Shown here: piece after piece, positions 47,725 to 56,670 of the stretch | Position numbering within the stretch: the first letter of the stretch is position 1 | How the letters are laid out: every line of letters begins with the position of its first letter | NCBI RefSeq assembly: GCF_009834545.1 | Contig: NZ_CP019427.1 | Location: 2,424,001 to 2,488,000 of the forward strand | Direction of reading: 5' to 3' | DNA from: Pseudomonas sp. S04 | Lineage (GTDB): Bacteria > Pseudomonadota > Gammaproteobacteria > Pseudomonadales > Pseudomonadaceae | DNA length: 64,000 nt | The notes under the pieces: generated by a model | Databases searched by the model: none | Told to the model about the DNA's origin: nothing | Seen by the model: the letters and a program-made list of their open reading frames with translations, nothing else | Position numbers and translations under genes: made by a program

Positions 47725-49305
47725 TCATGACCACCCCGGATGCGCTGCAGCCAACAGCTCCTTGGTATAGGGATGCTGCGGCGCATCGAACACATCATGA
47801 CTGGCGCCGCGTTCAACCACCTTGCCGTCCTTGATCACGATCATGTCGTGGGCCAGGGCGCGGACCACCGACAGGTCGTGGCTGATGAACAGGTAGGTCA
47901 GGCCATGTTTTTCCTGGAGTTGGCGGAGCAGGGCGACCACCTGTTTTTGCACGGTGCGGTCCAGCGCCGAGGTCGGTTCGTCGAGCAGGATCAGCGCCGG
48001 CTTGAGCACCAGGGCGCGAGCGATGGCGATGCGTTGGCGCTGGCCACCGGAAAACTCATGGGGGTAACGATGGCGGCTCTGTGGGTCCAGGCCGACTTCC
48101 TTGAGCACCTGGATCACCTGGGCTTCACACTCTTGGGCGGTGCATTGGCTGTGGACCTCCAGGCCTTCGCTGATGATCTGCGCCACCGACATCCGCGGGC
48201 TGAGGCTGCCGAAGGGGTCCTGGAACACCACCTGCATCTGTTTGCGCCAGGGCCGCAGTTGCTTCTGGTTGAGGCCGTCCAGTGCCTCGCCCTGGAAGCG
48301 GATGCTGCCCTCGGAGTCGAGCAGGCGCAGGATCGCCTGGCCGAGAGTCGACTTGCCTGAGCCGGATTCGCCGACGATGCCCAGGGTCTTGCCCCGTTGA
48401 ATGCTCAGGCTGATACCGTCCACGGCATGCAGCCAGGTTTTGCGCTGGAACAGCCCGCCGCCGAGGGGGAAACGCACGTTCAGGTCGGCAACTTCCAGCA
48501 CCGCCTCGCGTTCATCCCGGGGCAGCGCTTCACCTTCCGGCTCGGCGTTGAGCAGCACGCAACTGTAAGGGTGCTGGGGTGCGGTGAACAGGGTTTCACA
48601 GGCGGCCTGTTCGACGATCTCGCCGCCGCGCATCACGCAGACACGCTGGGCGATGCTGCGCACCAGGTTGAGGTCATGGCTGATCAGCAGCAGCGACATG
48701 CCCAGGCGTTGCTGCAGCGACTTGAGCAACAGCAGGATCTTGCGCTGCACCGTCACGTCCAGCGCGGTGGTGGGCTCGTCGGCGATCAGCAATTCCGGTT
48801 CGCAGGCCAGCGCCATGGCGATCATCACCCGTTGCCGCTGGCCGCCGGAGAGCTGGTGCGGGTAGGCCTTGAGGCGTTCCTTGGGTTTGGCGATGCCCAC
48901 CAGGTCGAGTAATTCGAGGATCCGCCGTTGCGCCGCCTTGCCGCCCAGGCCCTTGTGCACCAGCAGGGTTTCGCCGATCTGCTTCTCGATGCTGTGCAGG
49001 GGATTGAGGGAGGTCATCGGCTCCTGGAAGATCATCGCGATCCGATTGCCGCGCAGGCTGCGCAAGGTGCCGGCCTCGGCGCCGAGCAATTGTTGGCCAC
49101 GGTAGCGAATGCTGCCCGAGGACTGGGTGCCACACTCTGGCAGCAGTTGCAGGATCGAGTGGGCGGTCACTGACTTGCCCGAACCGGATTCACCGACCAG
49201 CGCCAGGCACTCGCCGGCACGGATGTCCAGGCACAGGTCGCGCACTGCCACCTGGCCGTTGAAGGCCACGTTGAGGTCACGGATTTCGATCAGGTTGTCA
49301 CTCAT
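47725..49305 (-). CDS. yejF: Peptide ABC transporter double ATPase YejF
   Basis: Encodes 526 aa, two fused ABC ATPase domains. Domain 1 (1-255) has GESGSGKS and [15 protein letters not shown]; domain 2 (280-526) has [24 protein letters not shown] and [10 protein letters not shown]. Both end with QHPYS or QHPYT, the oligopeptide-family C-terminal motif. It powers YejABEF uptake of peptides (in E. coli also microcin C) across the inner membrane. The ATG at 49305 begins the conserved [13 protein letters not shown]; an ATG 21 bp upstream, just outside the tandem repeat, is possible. It is last in yejA-B-E-F order on the minus strand. Confidence 0.94.
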   Translation of the reverse strand: MSDNLIEIRDLNVAFNGQVAVRDLCLDIRAGECLALVGESGSGKSVTAHSILQLLPECGTQSSGSIRYRGQQLLGAEAGTLRSLRGNRIAMIFQEPMTSLNPLHSIEKQIGETLLVHKGLGGKAAQRRILELLDLVGIAKPKERLKAYPHQLSGGQRQRVMIAMALACEPELLIADEPTTALDVTVQRKILLLLKSLQQRLGMSLLLISHDLNLVRSIAQRVCVMRGGEIVEQAACETLFTAPQHPYSCVLLNAEPEGEALPRDEREAVLEVADLNVRFPLGGGLFQRKTWLHAVDGISLSIQRGKTLGIVGESGSGKSTLGQAILRLLDSEGSIRFQGEALDGLNQKQLRPWRKQMQVVFQDPFGSLSPRMSVAQIISEGLEVHSQCTAQECEAQVIQVLKEVGLDPQSRHRYPHEFSGGQRQRIAIARALVLKPALILLDEPTSALDRTVQKQVVALLRQLQEKHGLTYLFISHDLSVVRALAHDMIVIKDGKVVERGASHDVFDAPQHPYTKELLAAAHPGWS

Positions 49306-49324
49306 GGCAATAGTCCGTTTCAGC

Positions 49325-49415
49325 ATCGTGGATCAAGATCGTGGATCAAGATCGTGGATCAAGATCGTGGATCAAGATCGTGGATCAAGATCGTGGATCA
49401 AGATCGTGGATCAAA
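49325..49415. repeat. Seven 13-bp tandem repeats at the yejE/yejF junction
   Basis: The unit ATCGTGGATCAAG repeats seven times from 49325; the last copy ends in A instead of G. The array covers the last codons of yejE (DPRS and its stop at 49398 lie in it) and most of the 92-bp gap to yejF. Because 13 is not a multiple of three, copy changes alter only the spacing, not the yejE stop, which lies in the first copies on the coding strand. Confidence 0.95.
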
Positions 49416-50420
49416 CGCGTCGCGCAAGGCTTCGCCGATAAATACCAGCAGAGACAGAATCAGTGCCAGGGTGAAAAACGCCGTCAGCCCGAGCCACGGC
49501 GCTTGCAGGTTCTGTTTGCCCTGGCCGATCAGTTCGCCCAGCGATGCACTGCCGGCCGGCATGCCAAAACCGAGGAAGTCCAGGGCGGTCAGGGTCGAGA
49601 TGGCTCCGGTAAGAATGAACGGCAGGTAACTCAGGGTCGCGTTCATGGCGTTGGGCAGGATGTGCCGCACGATCACCTTGCGGTCGTTCAGGCCCAGGGC
49701 CCGGGCGGCCTTGACGTACTCCAGGTTGCGCCCGCGCAGGAACTCGGCGCGCACCACGTCCACCAGGGCCAGCCAGGAAAACAGCGCCATGATCCCCAGC
49801 AGCCACCAGAAATTCGGTTCGACGAAGCCAGACAGGATGATCAGCAGGTACAGCACCGGCAGCCCCGACCAGACTTCCAGCAAGCGCTGGCCCAGCAGGT
49901 CGACCCAGCCACCGTAGTAACCCTGCAGCGCCCCGGCGGCGATGCCGATCAGCGCGCTGATGACGGTCAGCGCCAGGGCGAACAGGATCGACACCCGGGC
50001 GCCGAAGATCACCCGCGCCAGCACATCCCGCGCCTGGTCATCGGTGCCCAGCCAGTTGACCTTGGATGGCGGGCTCGGAGCGGGCTGGTTGAGGTCGTAG
50101 TTGGGCGTGTCGTCGCTGAACGGGATCGGCGGGAACAGCATCCAGCCGCCGCCCTGGTGGATCAGTTTCTGCACGTAGTCGCTGCGGTAGTCGGCCTGGA
50201 ACGGTAGTTGACCGCCGAATTCCTGCTCGGTGTAGCGCTTGAATGCCGGGAAGTACAGGCTGTCCTGGTAGCTGAGGACCAGCGGTTTGTCGTTGGCGAT
50301 CAGTTCACCGCCCAGGGTCAGCAGGAACAGGCCGATGAACAGCCACAGCGACCACCAGCCACGACGGTTTTTCTTGAAACGCTCGAAGCGTCGGCGCGCC
50401 AGGGGCGACAGATTGAGCAT
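49398..50420 (-). CDS. yejE: Peptide ABC transporter permease YejE
   Basis: Encodes 340 aa. One N-terminal helix (WWSLWLFIGLFLLTLGGELIA) precedes a large periplasmic loop, then the OppC-type permease domain with about five helices and the coupling motif EYVKAARALGLNDRKVIVRHILPNA. It forms the channel with YejB. The C-terminus is DAFDPRS, with the stop at 49398 inside the 13-bp repeat array. The ATG at 50420 overlaps the yejB stop (ATGA). The alternative start 51 bp upstream lacks similarity. Confidence 0.94.
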   Translation of the reverse strand: MLNLSPLARRRFERFKKNRRGWWSLWLFIGLFLLTLGGELIANDKPLVLSYQDSLYFPAFKRYTEQEFGGQLPFQADYRSDYVQKLIHQGGGWMLFPPIPFSDDTPNYDLNQPAPSPPSKVNWLGTDDQARDVLARVIFGARVSILFALALTVISALIGIAAGALQGYYGGWVDLLGQRLLEVWSGLPVLYLLIILSGFVEPNFWWLLGIMALFSWLALVDVVRAEFLRGRNLEYVKAARALGLNDRKVIVRHILPNAMNATLSYLPFILTGAISTLTALDFLGFGMPAGSASLGELIGQGKQNLQAPWLGLTAFFTLALILSLLVFIGEALRDAFDPRS

Positions 50421-51481
50421 CAGGCGTTCCTCGCGGCAAAATCGATGCGCGGGTCGACCAGGGTGTAGCACAGGTCTCCGAGCAGTTTTATCAGCAGGCC
50501 GAACAGGGTGAAGATGAACAACGAGCCGAACACCACCGGGTAGTCCCGGGATACCGCAGCTTCATAGCTCATGCGCCCCAGGCCATCGAGGGAGAAGATC
50601 ACCTCGATCAGCAGCGAGCCGGCGAAGAACACACTGATGAACGCCTGGGGAATCCCCGACACCACCAGCAGCATGGCGTTGCGAAACACGTGGCCGTACA
50701 GCACCCGGCGCTCGCTCAGGCCCTTGGCGCGGGCGGTGACCACGTATTGGCGGGTGATTTCGTTGAGGAAGGAGTTTTTGGTGAGGATGGTCAGGGTCGC
50801 GAAACCGCCGACCACCAGCGCCGTCACAGGCAGCACCAGGTGCCAGAAGTAGTCGGCGATTTTACCCAGGGTCGACAACTGCTCGAAGTTTTCCGAGACC
50901 AGTCCCCGCACCGGGAACCAGTTGAGCGAGGTGCCGCCGGCAAAAATCACGATCAGGAACATGGCAAACAGAAAGGCCGGCATGGCGTAGCCGATGATGA
51001 TCGCGGTGCTGCTCCAGATGTCGAACTGGCTGCCGTGATGCACGGCCTTGCGGATGCCCAGCGGAATCGACACCAGGTAGGTGATCAGGGTCGCCCAGAG
51101 CCCGAGGGAAATGGTCACCGGCATTTTTTCCAGGATCAGTTCGGTGACCGTGGCCCCGCGAAAGAAGCTCTTGCCGAAGTCCAGTTGGGCGTAGCTCTTG
51201 AGCATCAGCCACAGGCGCTCATGGGCCGGCTTGTCGAAACCGTACTGTTTCTCGATGTCCTTGATCAGCTGTGGATCGAGGCCGCGACTGGCCCGCGAGC
51301 CATGGCTCAGGGCATCGCCAGACGCACCGAGGCTGCCACCCCCGCCAATCCCCTGCAGATGCGCGATGGCCTGTTCCACCGGGCCGCCGGGCGCGGCCTG
51401 GACGATCACAAAATTGACTAGCAGGATGATCACCAGGGTCGGGATGATCAGCAGCAAGCGGCGCAATACATAGGCCAGCAT
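50420..51481 (-). CDS. yejB: Peptide ABC transporter permease YejB
   Basis: Encodes 353 aa, an OppB-type permease: N-terminal helix [20 protein letters not shown], then a long periplasmic segment, then six helices and the coupling loop [24 protein letters not shown]. It pairs with YejE. Its ATG at 51481 overlaps the yejA stop and its own stop overlaps yejE, so the three genes are translationally coupled. Length and topology are normal. Confidence 0.94.
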   Translation of the reverse strand: MLAYVLRRLLLIIPTLVIILLVNFVIVQAAPGGPVEQAIAHLQGIGGGGSLGASGDALSHGSRASRGLDPQLIKDIEKQYGFDKPAHERLWLMLKSYAQLDFGKSFFRGATVTELILEKMPVTISLGLWATLITYLVSIPLGIRKAVHHGSQFDIWSSTAIIIGYAMPAFLFAMFLIVIFAGGTSLNWFPVRGLVSENFEQLSTLGKIADYFWHLVLPVTALVVGGFATLTILTKNSFLNEITRQYVVTARAKGLSERRVLYGHVFRNAMLLVVSGIPQAFISVFFAGSLLIEVIFSLDGLGRMSYEAAVSRDYPVVFGSLFIFTLFGLLIKLLGDLCYTLVDPRIDFAARNA

Positions 51482-53349
51482 CAGCGCGGTCCTCCGGGCT
51501 GGCCACGCTTGATGCGTTCGGCGGCCATTTGTTCATTGGTCAGCGGCGTGGTGCTCACTTGCCACCAACTCTCGATGGCTTCGTCATTGCTGGCCGGTAC
51601 CGCCGGCATGCCAAAGCGGTTCCACCACACCGTGGAGCTGCCCGGCGGGTAGTAGTTGGGAATCCAGTAGTAGTTCCATTGCAGCACCCGGTCCAGGGCG
51701 TGGGCATGGCGCAGCATGTCGGCCTGGGTGGTGGCCTTGACCAGGCCATCGAGCAGGCGGTCGACGGCGGGGTTCTGCAAGGCCATGTAGTTGTTGGCGC
51801 CGGGGTCGTTGGCCGCGGCCGAGCCGAAATAGTTGAACAGCTCACCACCCGGCGAGGTGCTGACCGGGTAGCCGGTGACGATCATGTCGTAGTCGCGGCT
51901 CATCAGGCGATTGACGTACTGCGAGGAGTCGATCAGGCGGATATTGAGGTGAATGCCGATCTGCGCCAGGGTGCGTTTGTAGGGCAACAACAGGCGATCC
52001 ATGCCGTTCTGGCTGATCAGGAACGTGAACGCCAGCGGTTCCCCCTGGGCATTCACCAGCCGATCGCCGTCGGGTTTCCAGCCGGCCTGTTCCAGCAGGT
52101 CCAGGGCTTGCAGTTGCTTGTCGCGAATCAGCCCGCTGCCATCGGTTTTCGGCGCTTCGAAGACCTGCGTGAAGACCTCGTCGGGAATCTGTCCGCGCAG
52201 TGGTTCGAGAATCGCCAGTTCGTCGGCATCCGGCAGTTGGCGTGCGGCCAACTCGGTGTTGGAGAAGAAGCTCTGCTGGCGGATGTACAGGTCACGCATC
52301 ATCTGCCGGTTGCTCCACTCGAAATCCCAGAGCATGGCCAGGGCCTGGCGCACGCGGCGGTCCTTGAACATCGGGTTCTGCAGGTTGAACACAAAACCCT
52401 GGGACGTTTGTGGAGCCTGCTTGGCCAGGTGGGCTTTCTGCAGGCGGCCGTCGTTCAGGGCTGGACCGTCGTAGCCGATGGAATAACCGGTGGCGGAGAA
52501 CTCGCGGTTATAGTCGTAGGCGCCGCCGCGCAAGACCTGGCGCGCCACGTCGGTGTCGCCAAAGTACTCGATGCTGAAGCGGTCGAAATTGTACAGGCCG
52601 CGGCTGACGGGCAGGTCCTTGGCCCACCAGTCGGGGTTGCGCTCGAAGGTGATGCTGCGCCCGGAGTCGATCTTGCTGACGCGGTACGGGCCGCTGCCCA
52701 GGGGCGCTTCGTAGCCGCCACCATTGGCGAAGTCGCGGCTTTTCCACCAGTGTTCGGGGAACACCGGCAAGGTCGCGATATCCAGTGCCAGGGTGCGATT
52801 CTGGTTGTTCTTGAAGTCGAAGCGAATGGTCCGTGGCGACTCGACCTCGACGCCTTTGACGTCGGCAAACTGCGTGCGATAGCGCAGGCTGCCCTGGGTC
52901 ATCAGCAGGTCGAAGGTGTAGCGCACGTCCTCAGCGGTGATGGCGCGGCCGTCGGCAAAGCGGGCTTTGGGGTTGAGGTAGAAGCGCAGCCACATACCGT
53001 CCTCGGCGCGCTCCATTTTTTCCGCCACCAGTCCGTAGACAGTGTAGGGCTCGTCCAGCGAGCGTTGGGCCAGGGGCGAATACACCATGCCATCGAGCTG
53101 GCTGACGCCGATGCCTTTGTCGATGTAGGGCGAGACGTGGTCAAAGCGCCCGATCTCAATGGCCGAACGGCGCATGCTGCCGCCCTTGGGGGCTTGTGGA
53201 TTGGCATAGGCAAAATGGCTGAAATCGGCAGGGTACTTGGCCGGTTCGCCGTAGACGGTGAGGGCGTGCTGGGGAGCTGCATTCACGGTGGTCGCGCTCA
53301 GCAGCAAGGCCAGGACCGTGGAGATCAATGAGGAGAAAGCCAGTCGCAT
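51481..53349 (-). CDS. yejA: Periplasmic peptide-binding protein YejA
   Basis: Encodes 622 aa with an N-terminal signal peptide ([21 protein letters not shown], cleavage near AAP). The SBP family 5 fold is evident: [19 protein letters not shown], the [20 protein letters not shown] substrate-binding segment and [21 protein letters not shown] late in the protein. It captures peptides in the periplasm and delivers them to YejB/E. The ATG at 53349 starts the signal peptide; the longer frame upstream overlaps the ppiC terminator. It is the first gene of yejABEF. Confidence 0.94.
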   Translation of the reverse strand: MRLAFSSLISTVLALLLSATTVNAAPQHALTVYGEPAKYPADFSHFAYANPQAPKGGSMRRSAIEIGRFDHVSPYIDKGIGVSQLDGMVYSPLAQRSLDEPYTVYGLVAEKMERAEDGMWLRFYLNPKARFADGRAITAEDVRYTFDLLMTQGSLRYRTQFADVKGVEVESPRTIRFDFKNNQNRTLALDIATLPVFPEHWWKSRDFANGGGYEAPLGSGPYRVSKIDSGRSITFERNPDWWAKDLPVSRGLYNFDRFSIEYFGDTDVARQVLRGGAYDYNREFSATGYSIGYDGPALNDGRLQKAHLAKQAPQTSQGFVFNLQNPMFKDRRVRQALAMLWDFEWSNRQMMRDLYIRQQSFFSNTELAARQLPDADELAILEPLRGQIPDEVFTQVFEAPKTDGSGLIRDKQLQALDLLEQAGWKPDGDRLVNAQGEPLAFTFLISQNGMDRLLLPYKRTLAQIGIHLNIRLIDSSQYVNRLMSRDYDMIVTGYPVSTSPGGELFNYFGSAAANDPGANNYMALQNPAVDRLLDGLVKATTQADMLRHAHALDRVLQWNYYWIPNYYPPGSSTVWWNRFGMPAVPASNDEAIESWWQVSTTPLTNEQMAAERIKRGQPGGPR

Positions 53350-53435
53350 TGTCAGCCTTAAGAGCCGGGTGATCGATGGTTCGATTTGTACGCTAGCGGC
53401 GCAGGCCTGGCCAGCCAAAAACGTTCGGCACAAAC

Positions 53436-53465
53436 ACAACGGCCCACCAGAAGGCGGGCCGTTGT
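53436..53465 (-). terminator. Terminator downstream of the second ppiC
   Basis: ACAACGGCCC (53436-53445) pairs perfectly with GGGCCGTTGT (53456-53465). On the minus strand it is followed by a T/G-rich tail (GTTTGTGCC), and it separates the ppiC stop from yejA. Confidence 0.75.
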
Positions 53466-53484
53466 TCAAGCAGTCGGCTGTGGA

Positions 53485-53766
53485 TCAGTCCTGACGGCTG
53501 GTCACTTCCAGCAGGTGGTAACCGAACTGGGTCTTGACTGGGCCTTGTACGGTGTTGACCGGGGCGCTGAAGACCACGGTGTCGAATTCCTTGACCATCT
53601 GGCCAGGACCGAACGAGCCCAGGTCGCCGCCTTGACGGCTGGACGGGCAGGTGGAGTTGGCTTTGGCAACTTCGGCGAAATCAGCGCCGCCTTCGATCTG
53701 GGCTTTCAGTTCGTTGCACTTGGCTTCGCTGGCAACCAGGATGTGACGGGCAGTGGCTTTGGCCAT
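53485..53766 (-). CDS. Single-domain parvulin peptidyl-prolyl isomerase (paralog)
   Basis: Encodes 93 aa, a stand-alone parvulin: KATARHILVASEAKCNELK, then STCPSSRQGGDLGSFGPGQM and FGYHLLEVTSRQD. It is about half identical by eye to the paralog at 38756-39031. The ATG at 53766 is preferred to one 15 bp upstream because the GGAGAT ribosome-binding site precedes it at proper distance. Prolyl isomerase in the cytoplasm, no signal peptide. It is a single gene with its own terminator. Confidence 0.93.
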   Translation of the reverse strand: MAKATARHILVASEAKCNELKAQIEGGADFAEVAKANSTCPSSRQGGDLGSFGPGQMVKEFDTVVFSAPVNTVQGPVKTQFGYHLLEVTSRQD

Positions 53767-53895
53767 GGGAAGAATCTCCATTCAATGTTCAATAAAGTGC
53801 TGAGCCTACCGGATTCAGAGGGCTATTTCTCGTCAATCTGCTGCCTGATCCTGAGCCAAGGGGCCGCCGGTCGAAAATATTGCACCGCCCATGAT

Positions 53896-54777
53896 TCAGA
53901 CGCCGGCCTGCTTCAGGCGCTCGGCGTGCTCCAGGTACAGGGCCACGGGATTGATGCCCAGGCGCACCAGGCCAGTGGTCTGGTTGATGCTGTCCATGTG
54001 ATCCAGCGGGTAGTCTGAGCGCAGGACCGTGCCCAGGTGCGAGCTGAAGCGCCCGACCATGCCGTCGTTCTGCTCGGCCTCGCGGATGAAAAAGCGCGAA
54101 AAGTTGCGGCAGAACAGGTGCAGCGGATCGAGGGCGTTAGGGCCCTCATCCCGCAGGCGCCCCTGCACAGTGCCACTCCAGGAGTAATAGCGAACGCCGT
54201 TGACCTGCTCTTCGCCGTTGCCGCCCCAGGTGTCGGGCAAGCCTTGTGGGTATTTGCCATTGAAGGCGGTGACGCCCTCGGTGGTCAGGGCGTTGAGGGC
54301 GGCGATGGCGTTCTGCGGGATTTTCGGACTGCCGCTGATAAATCTGAGGAACTCGACAAACAGCGTCGAGACCGCCGCCGCGACCTGCTCGGGCAGATGC
54401 CCGGGGGTCAGCGCCTGGCGCAGGCGGTCGGCCAGTTCCGAGCCATGGTTCGGCCCGCTGACCGAAGTAATCGAGGCCACATGCCCGGGTGCCAGCGCCG
54501 CCGCATAACGCGCCGCGAGGGCGCCTTGGCTATGGCCGATCAGGTTGACCTTGGCGGCACCGGTTCCGGCCCGCACCAGCTCGATCTGTGTCAGTAATTG
54601 CTGGCCGCGCAGTTCGTTGCTGTGGGTGGCGGAGAGATAGGGGATGAACACGTGGGCGCCGGCGTTGCGCAAGGCCTGTTTGACGCCGTGGAAGAGATCG
54701 AGATTGCCGATACTGTCGAACCCGAAGAGGCCGTGAACCAGCATGATCGGGTATTGGGTGCTTGCATTCCGTTGCAT
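53896..54777 (-). CDS. Triacylglycerol lipase (family I, no signal peptide)
   Basis: Encodes 293 aa with an alpha/beta hydrolase fold. The oxyanion motif is VHGLFGFD, the nucleophile elbow GHSQGALAAR (Ser about 84), then SVSGPNHGSELAD; the catalytic Asp and His lie in QNDGMVGRFSS and DHMDSIN, as in Pseudomonas/Proteus family I lipases, and the two Asp of the calcium site are in the same stretch. No signal peptide is present, so export, if any, is not by Sec, and no foldase (lif) gene is adjacent. It hydrolyses ester bonds of medium to long acyl chains. No operon partner; the 196 bp upstream (54778-54973) hold no gene. Confidence 0.9.
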   Translation of the reverse strand: MQRNASTQYPIMLVHGLFGFDSIGNLDLFHGVKQALRNAGAHVFIPYLSATHSNELRGQQLLTQIELVRAGTGAAKVNLIGHSQGALAARYAAALAPGHVASITSVSGPNHGSELADRLRQALTPGHLPEQVAAAVSTLFVEFLRFISGSPKIPQNAIAALNALTTEGVTAFNGKYPQGLPDTWGGNGEEQVNGVRYYSWSGTVQGRLRDEGPNALDPLHLFCRNFSRFFIREAEQNDGMVGRFSSHLGTVLRSDYPLDHMDSINQTTGLVRLGINPVALYLEHAERLKQAGV

Positions 54778-54973
54778 AAGCGTGCCTGTATTCCGTGGGG
54801 TCGGGAATTGTTTCGCGTTCTCACTCTAATCCAGGCCACACCGGGGCGATGTGCGAAAAAGCCGCTGTCGGTTGCTGAAGGCGGAATAGAAGTGGCAGGA
54901 GGAGTCGGTGGTGAACCTTGCCGTTGCGCGCCAAATCGGCGCAACGGCGTATTCAGTCAAGAGCCTGTGGGCT

Positions 54974-56041
54974 TCAGGTATTGCGCAGCTTGCGGCTGGC
55001 CTCTCGCAGGAGCTGCTCAGTCGCCTCCCAACCCAGGCAACCGTCCGTCACCGACACCCCGTAGCGCAGGGACGGCCCCAGCGCCTGGCACCCTTCGAAC
55101 AGGTGGCTCTCTAGCATCATGCCGATCAGTGCGCGATTGCCGTTCAGGCGTTGCTCCAGCACGTCGTTGAACACCGCTGGCTGGCGCAGGGGATCCTTGC
55201 CGCTGTTGGCATGGCTGCAATCGACCATGATCCGCGACGCGATGTTCAGCCGCTGCAGGTCGTCCTCGATCCGGGCCACGTGGTGCTGGTCGTAGTTGGG
55301 GCCGCGATGGCCGCCGCGCAACACCAGGTGGGTGTCCGGGTTGCCCTGGGTCTGGATGATCGCCGGATGGCCCTGGCTGTCGACGCCGAAGTGGCGGTGC
55401 GGGTGGGCGGCCGAGCGCATGGCATCGGTGGCGACGCCCACGCCGCCGTCGGTGCCGTTCTTGAAGCCGACCGGCATGCCCAGGCCGCTGGCCATTTCCC
55501 GGTGGATCTGCGATTCGGTGGTACGTGCACCGATAGCCACCCAACTGAGCAGGTCATCGAAGTAGCTGGCGGCCATCGGTTGCAGCAACTCGGTGGCAAC
55601 CGGCAGGCCGAGGCGCAGCATCTCGCGCATCAATTCCCGGGACAGGTTCAGGCCGCCGACCATGTCGTCACTGCCGTCCAGGTGCGGGTCGTAGGCCAGG
55701 CCTTTCCAGCCCACCGTGGTACGCGGTTTTTCGACATAGGCACGCATCACCAGGAGCATCTCGGCGCTGACTTCGTGGGCGAGTCGGGCGAGTTTGCCGG
55801 CGTATTCAAGGGCCGATTGCGGATCGTGGATCGAGCAGGGGCCGACGACAACCAGCAGACGCGAGTCTTCACCTTCAAGGATGGCGCGGATGGCTTGGCG
55901 ATGGGCGGCGACCTGTTGGCTCAGGGCGAGGCTCAGGGGCAATTGTTGCTTGAGCTGCAATGAGCTGGGCAGACGCTGGGTCAGTGCTTCATTGGCAGGG
56001 TTGTGGGTGGACAGCGGCAGAGCGGATACGCGGGAGTTCAT
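54974..56041 (-). CDS. Class I 3-deoxy-7-phosphoheptulonate (DAHP) synthase
   Basis: Encodes 355 aa, full length for AroF/AroG/AroH. Conserved blocks are VVVGPCSIHDPQSALEYAGKLA (PEP site), RAYVEKPRTTVGWKGL, GARTTESQIHREMASGLGMPVGFKNGTDG and VLRGGHRGPNYDQHH, and late DCSHANSGKDP. It joins PEP and erythrose-4-phosphate in the first step of aromatic biosynthesis. Which aromatic amino acid feeds back cannot be read safely. It is transcribed behind a 470-nt leader with two aromatic-rich small ORFs and an intrinsic terminator, so its expression is probably attenuated by aromatic amino acid supply. Confidence 0.95.
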   Translation of the reverse strand: MNSRVSALPLSTHNPANEALTQRLPSSLQLKQQLPLSLALSQQVAAHRQAIRAILEGEDSRLLVVVGPCSIHDPQSALEYAGKLARLAHEVSAEMLLVMRAYVEKPRTTVGWKGLAYDPHLDGSDDMVGGLNLSRELMREMLRLGLPVATELLQPMAASYFDDLLSWVAIGARTTESQIHREMASGLGMPVGFKNGTDGGVGVATDAMRSAAHPHRHFGVDSQGHPAIIQTQGNPDTHLVLRGGHRGPNYDQHHVARIEDDLQRLNIASRIMVDCSHANSGKDPLRQPAVFNDVLEQRLNGNRALIGMMLESHLFEGCQALGPSLRYGVSVTDGCLGWEATEQLLREASRKLRNT

Positions 56042-56089
56042 ATTCAGGCTTCCTGGGCTGGCGGCGGGTTCGTGCCCGCGCGCTCGGCC

Positions 56090-56242
56090 CTACTGGGGTG
56101 TTCGACAATTGGCCGTGTTGGCTGGGTGTGTGCGCTTGCCACCTGTGGGTGACCGATCGGAGGCGGCAGGCTGTCCCGAGCGGAGGCTGGTAAATCGCCA
56201 GGCGGTAAAACTGTCGTGACGGTAATAAGTGGTGTAGTTCAT
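56090..56242 (-). CDS. Second aromatic-rich leader ORF, 50 aa, directly upstream of the DAHP synthase
   Basis: An ATG at 56242 with AAGGAAT 9 nt before it opens a 50-codon frame (MNYTTYYRHDSFTAWRFTSL, then a basic, Pro-rich rest). Six of the first 17 residues are aromatic (Tyr 3, 6, 7; Phe 12, 17; Trp 15). It starts after the intrinsic terminator at 56291-56329 and stops 48 nt before the DAHP synthase ATG. It may act as a translational sensor, or the N-terminus is a leader whose rest is spacer. The frame is open and the site is good; conservation is untested. Confidence 0.6.
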   Translation of the reverse strand: MNYTTYYRHDSFTAWRFTSLRSGQPAASDRSPTGGKRTHPANTANCRTPQ

Positions 56243-56290
56243 GGGGTAATTCCTTGAAGTCAGTGATGTTGCTAAAAAGTTAGGGCCTTG

Positions 56291-56329
56291 AAAAAACAAA
56301 ACCCCCGGTCGGGGAGCCGACCGGGGGTT
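56291..56329 (-). terminator. Intrinsic terminator (attenuator) in the DAHP synthase leader
   Basis: A 13-bp GC-rich stem (AACCCCCGGTCGG with CCGACCGGGGGTT, 56300-56312 and 56317-56329) has a 4-nt loop, and on the minus strand it is followed by TTTGTTTTTT. It lies 50 nt after the stop of the first leader ORF, in the position of a classic amino-acid attenuator. A GGGGT at about 56350-56354 on the minus strand could pair with the stem's ACCCC as part of an antiterminator. Confidence 0.9.
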
Positions 56330-56378
56330 GAGAATTCTCTGGCAGGCGACCCCTTGAGTAGTGGCCGCCGTGTAGGTA

Positions 56379-56507
56379 TCAGGCGCGCCAGTGGCTAAAC
56401 CAATACCCAAAATAAAAGTTTGCTGGAGCCCAGTTGCCATTCGCCCGCGCAGCCGCAGCCGAGCGCAGGGCGCTAGGGGTGCAAAGCTGGGAAGGGGTAT
56501 GCGACAT
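56379..56507 (-). CDS. First aromatic leader peptide (attenuator control), 42 aa
   Basis: An ATG at 56507, 10 nt after CGGAGA, starts a 42-codon ORF. Residues 26-40 read WAPANFYFGYWFSHW: eight of 15 are aromatic (Trp 26, 36, 40; Phe 31, 33, 37; Tyr 32, 35). It is followed 50 nt later by the intrinsic terminator and then by the DAHP synthase. This is the classic layout of a leader peptide that senses charged tRNA-Phe/Tyr/Trp: ribosome stalling should favour an antiterminator. The mixture of all three aromatic residues suggests a general aromatic-starvation sensor. The Ala/Arg-rich first 25 residues show no obvious role. Confidence 0.75.
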   Translation of the reverse strand: MSHTPSQLCTPSALRSAAAARANGNWAPANFYFGYWFSHWRA

Positions 56508-56670
56508 GCAGGTACGTCTCCGTTGAATGCCCCGAGCTTACTAGAGGCCGGGACGCAGTTTCAATCAGAAAATGCTATCGGGGTGAAGGTTGCTCGCTAT
56601 GGCTTAAGTCGTGATGCGCTTTATGCCAGACTCGACGATTGCCTCCGAACCCTCATCAAGGAAAGCTGGG

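Noticed and set aside
47586..47816. 77-residue N-terminal extension of HbcR
   Set aside because: It would translate a REPIN and the 3' end of the neighbouring yejF gene; the ATG at 47585 begins the conserved protein.
49325..49415. Possible CRISPR array
   Set aside because: Head-to-tail 13-bp units have no spacers and no cas genes nearby.
54778..54973. Possible small gene between the lipase and DAHP synthase
   Set aside because: No frame has a good start with a ribosome-binding site or similarity; the stretch seems to be plain intergenic DNA holding the lipase promoter.
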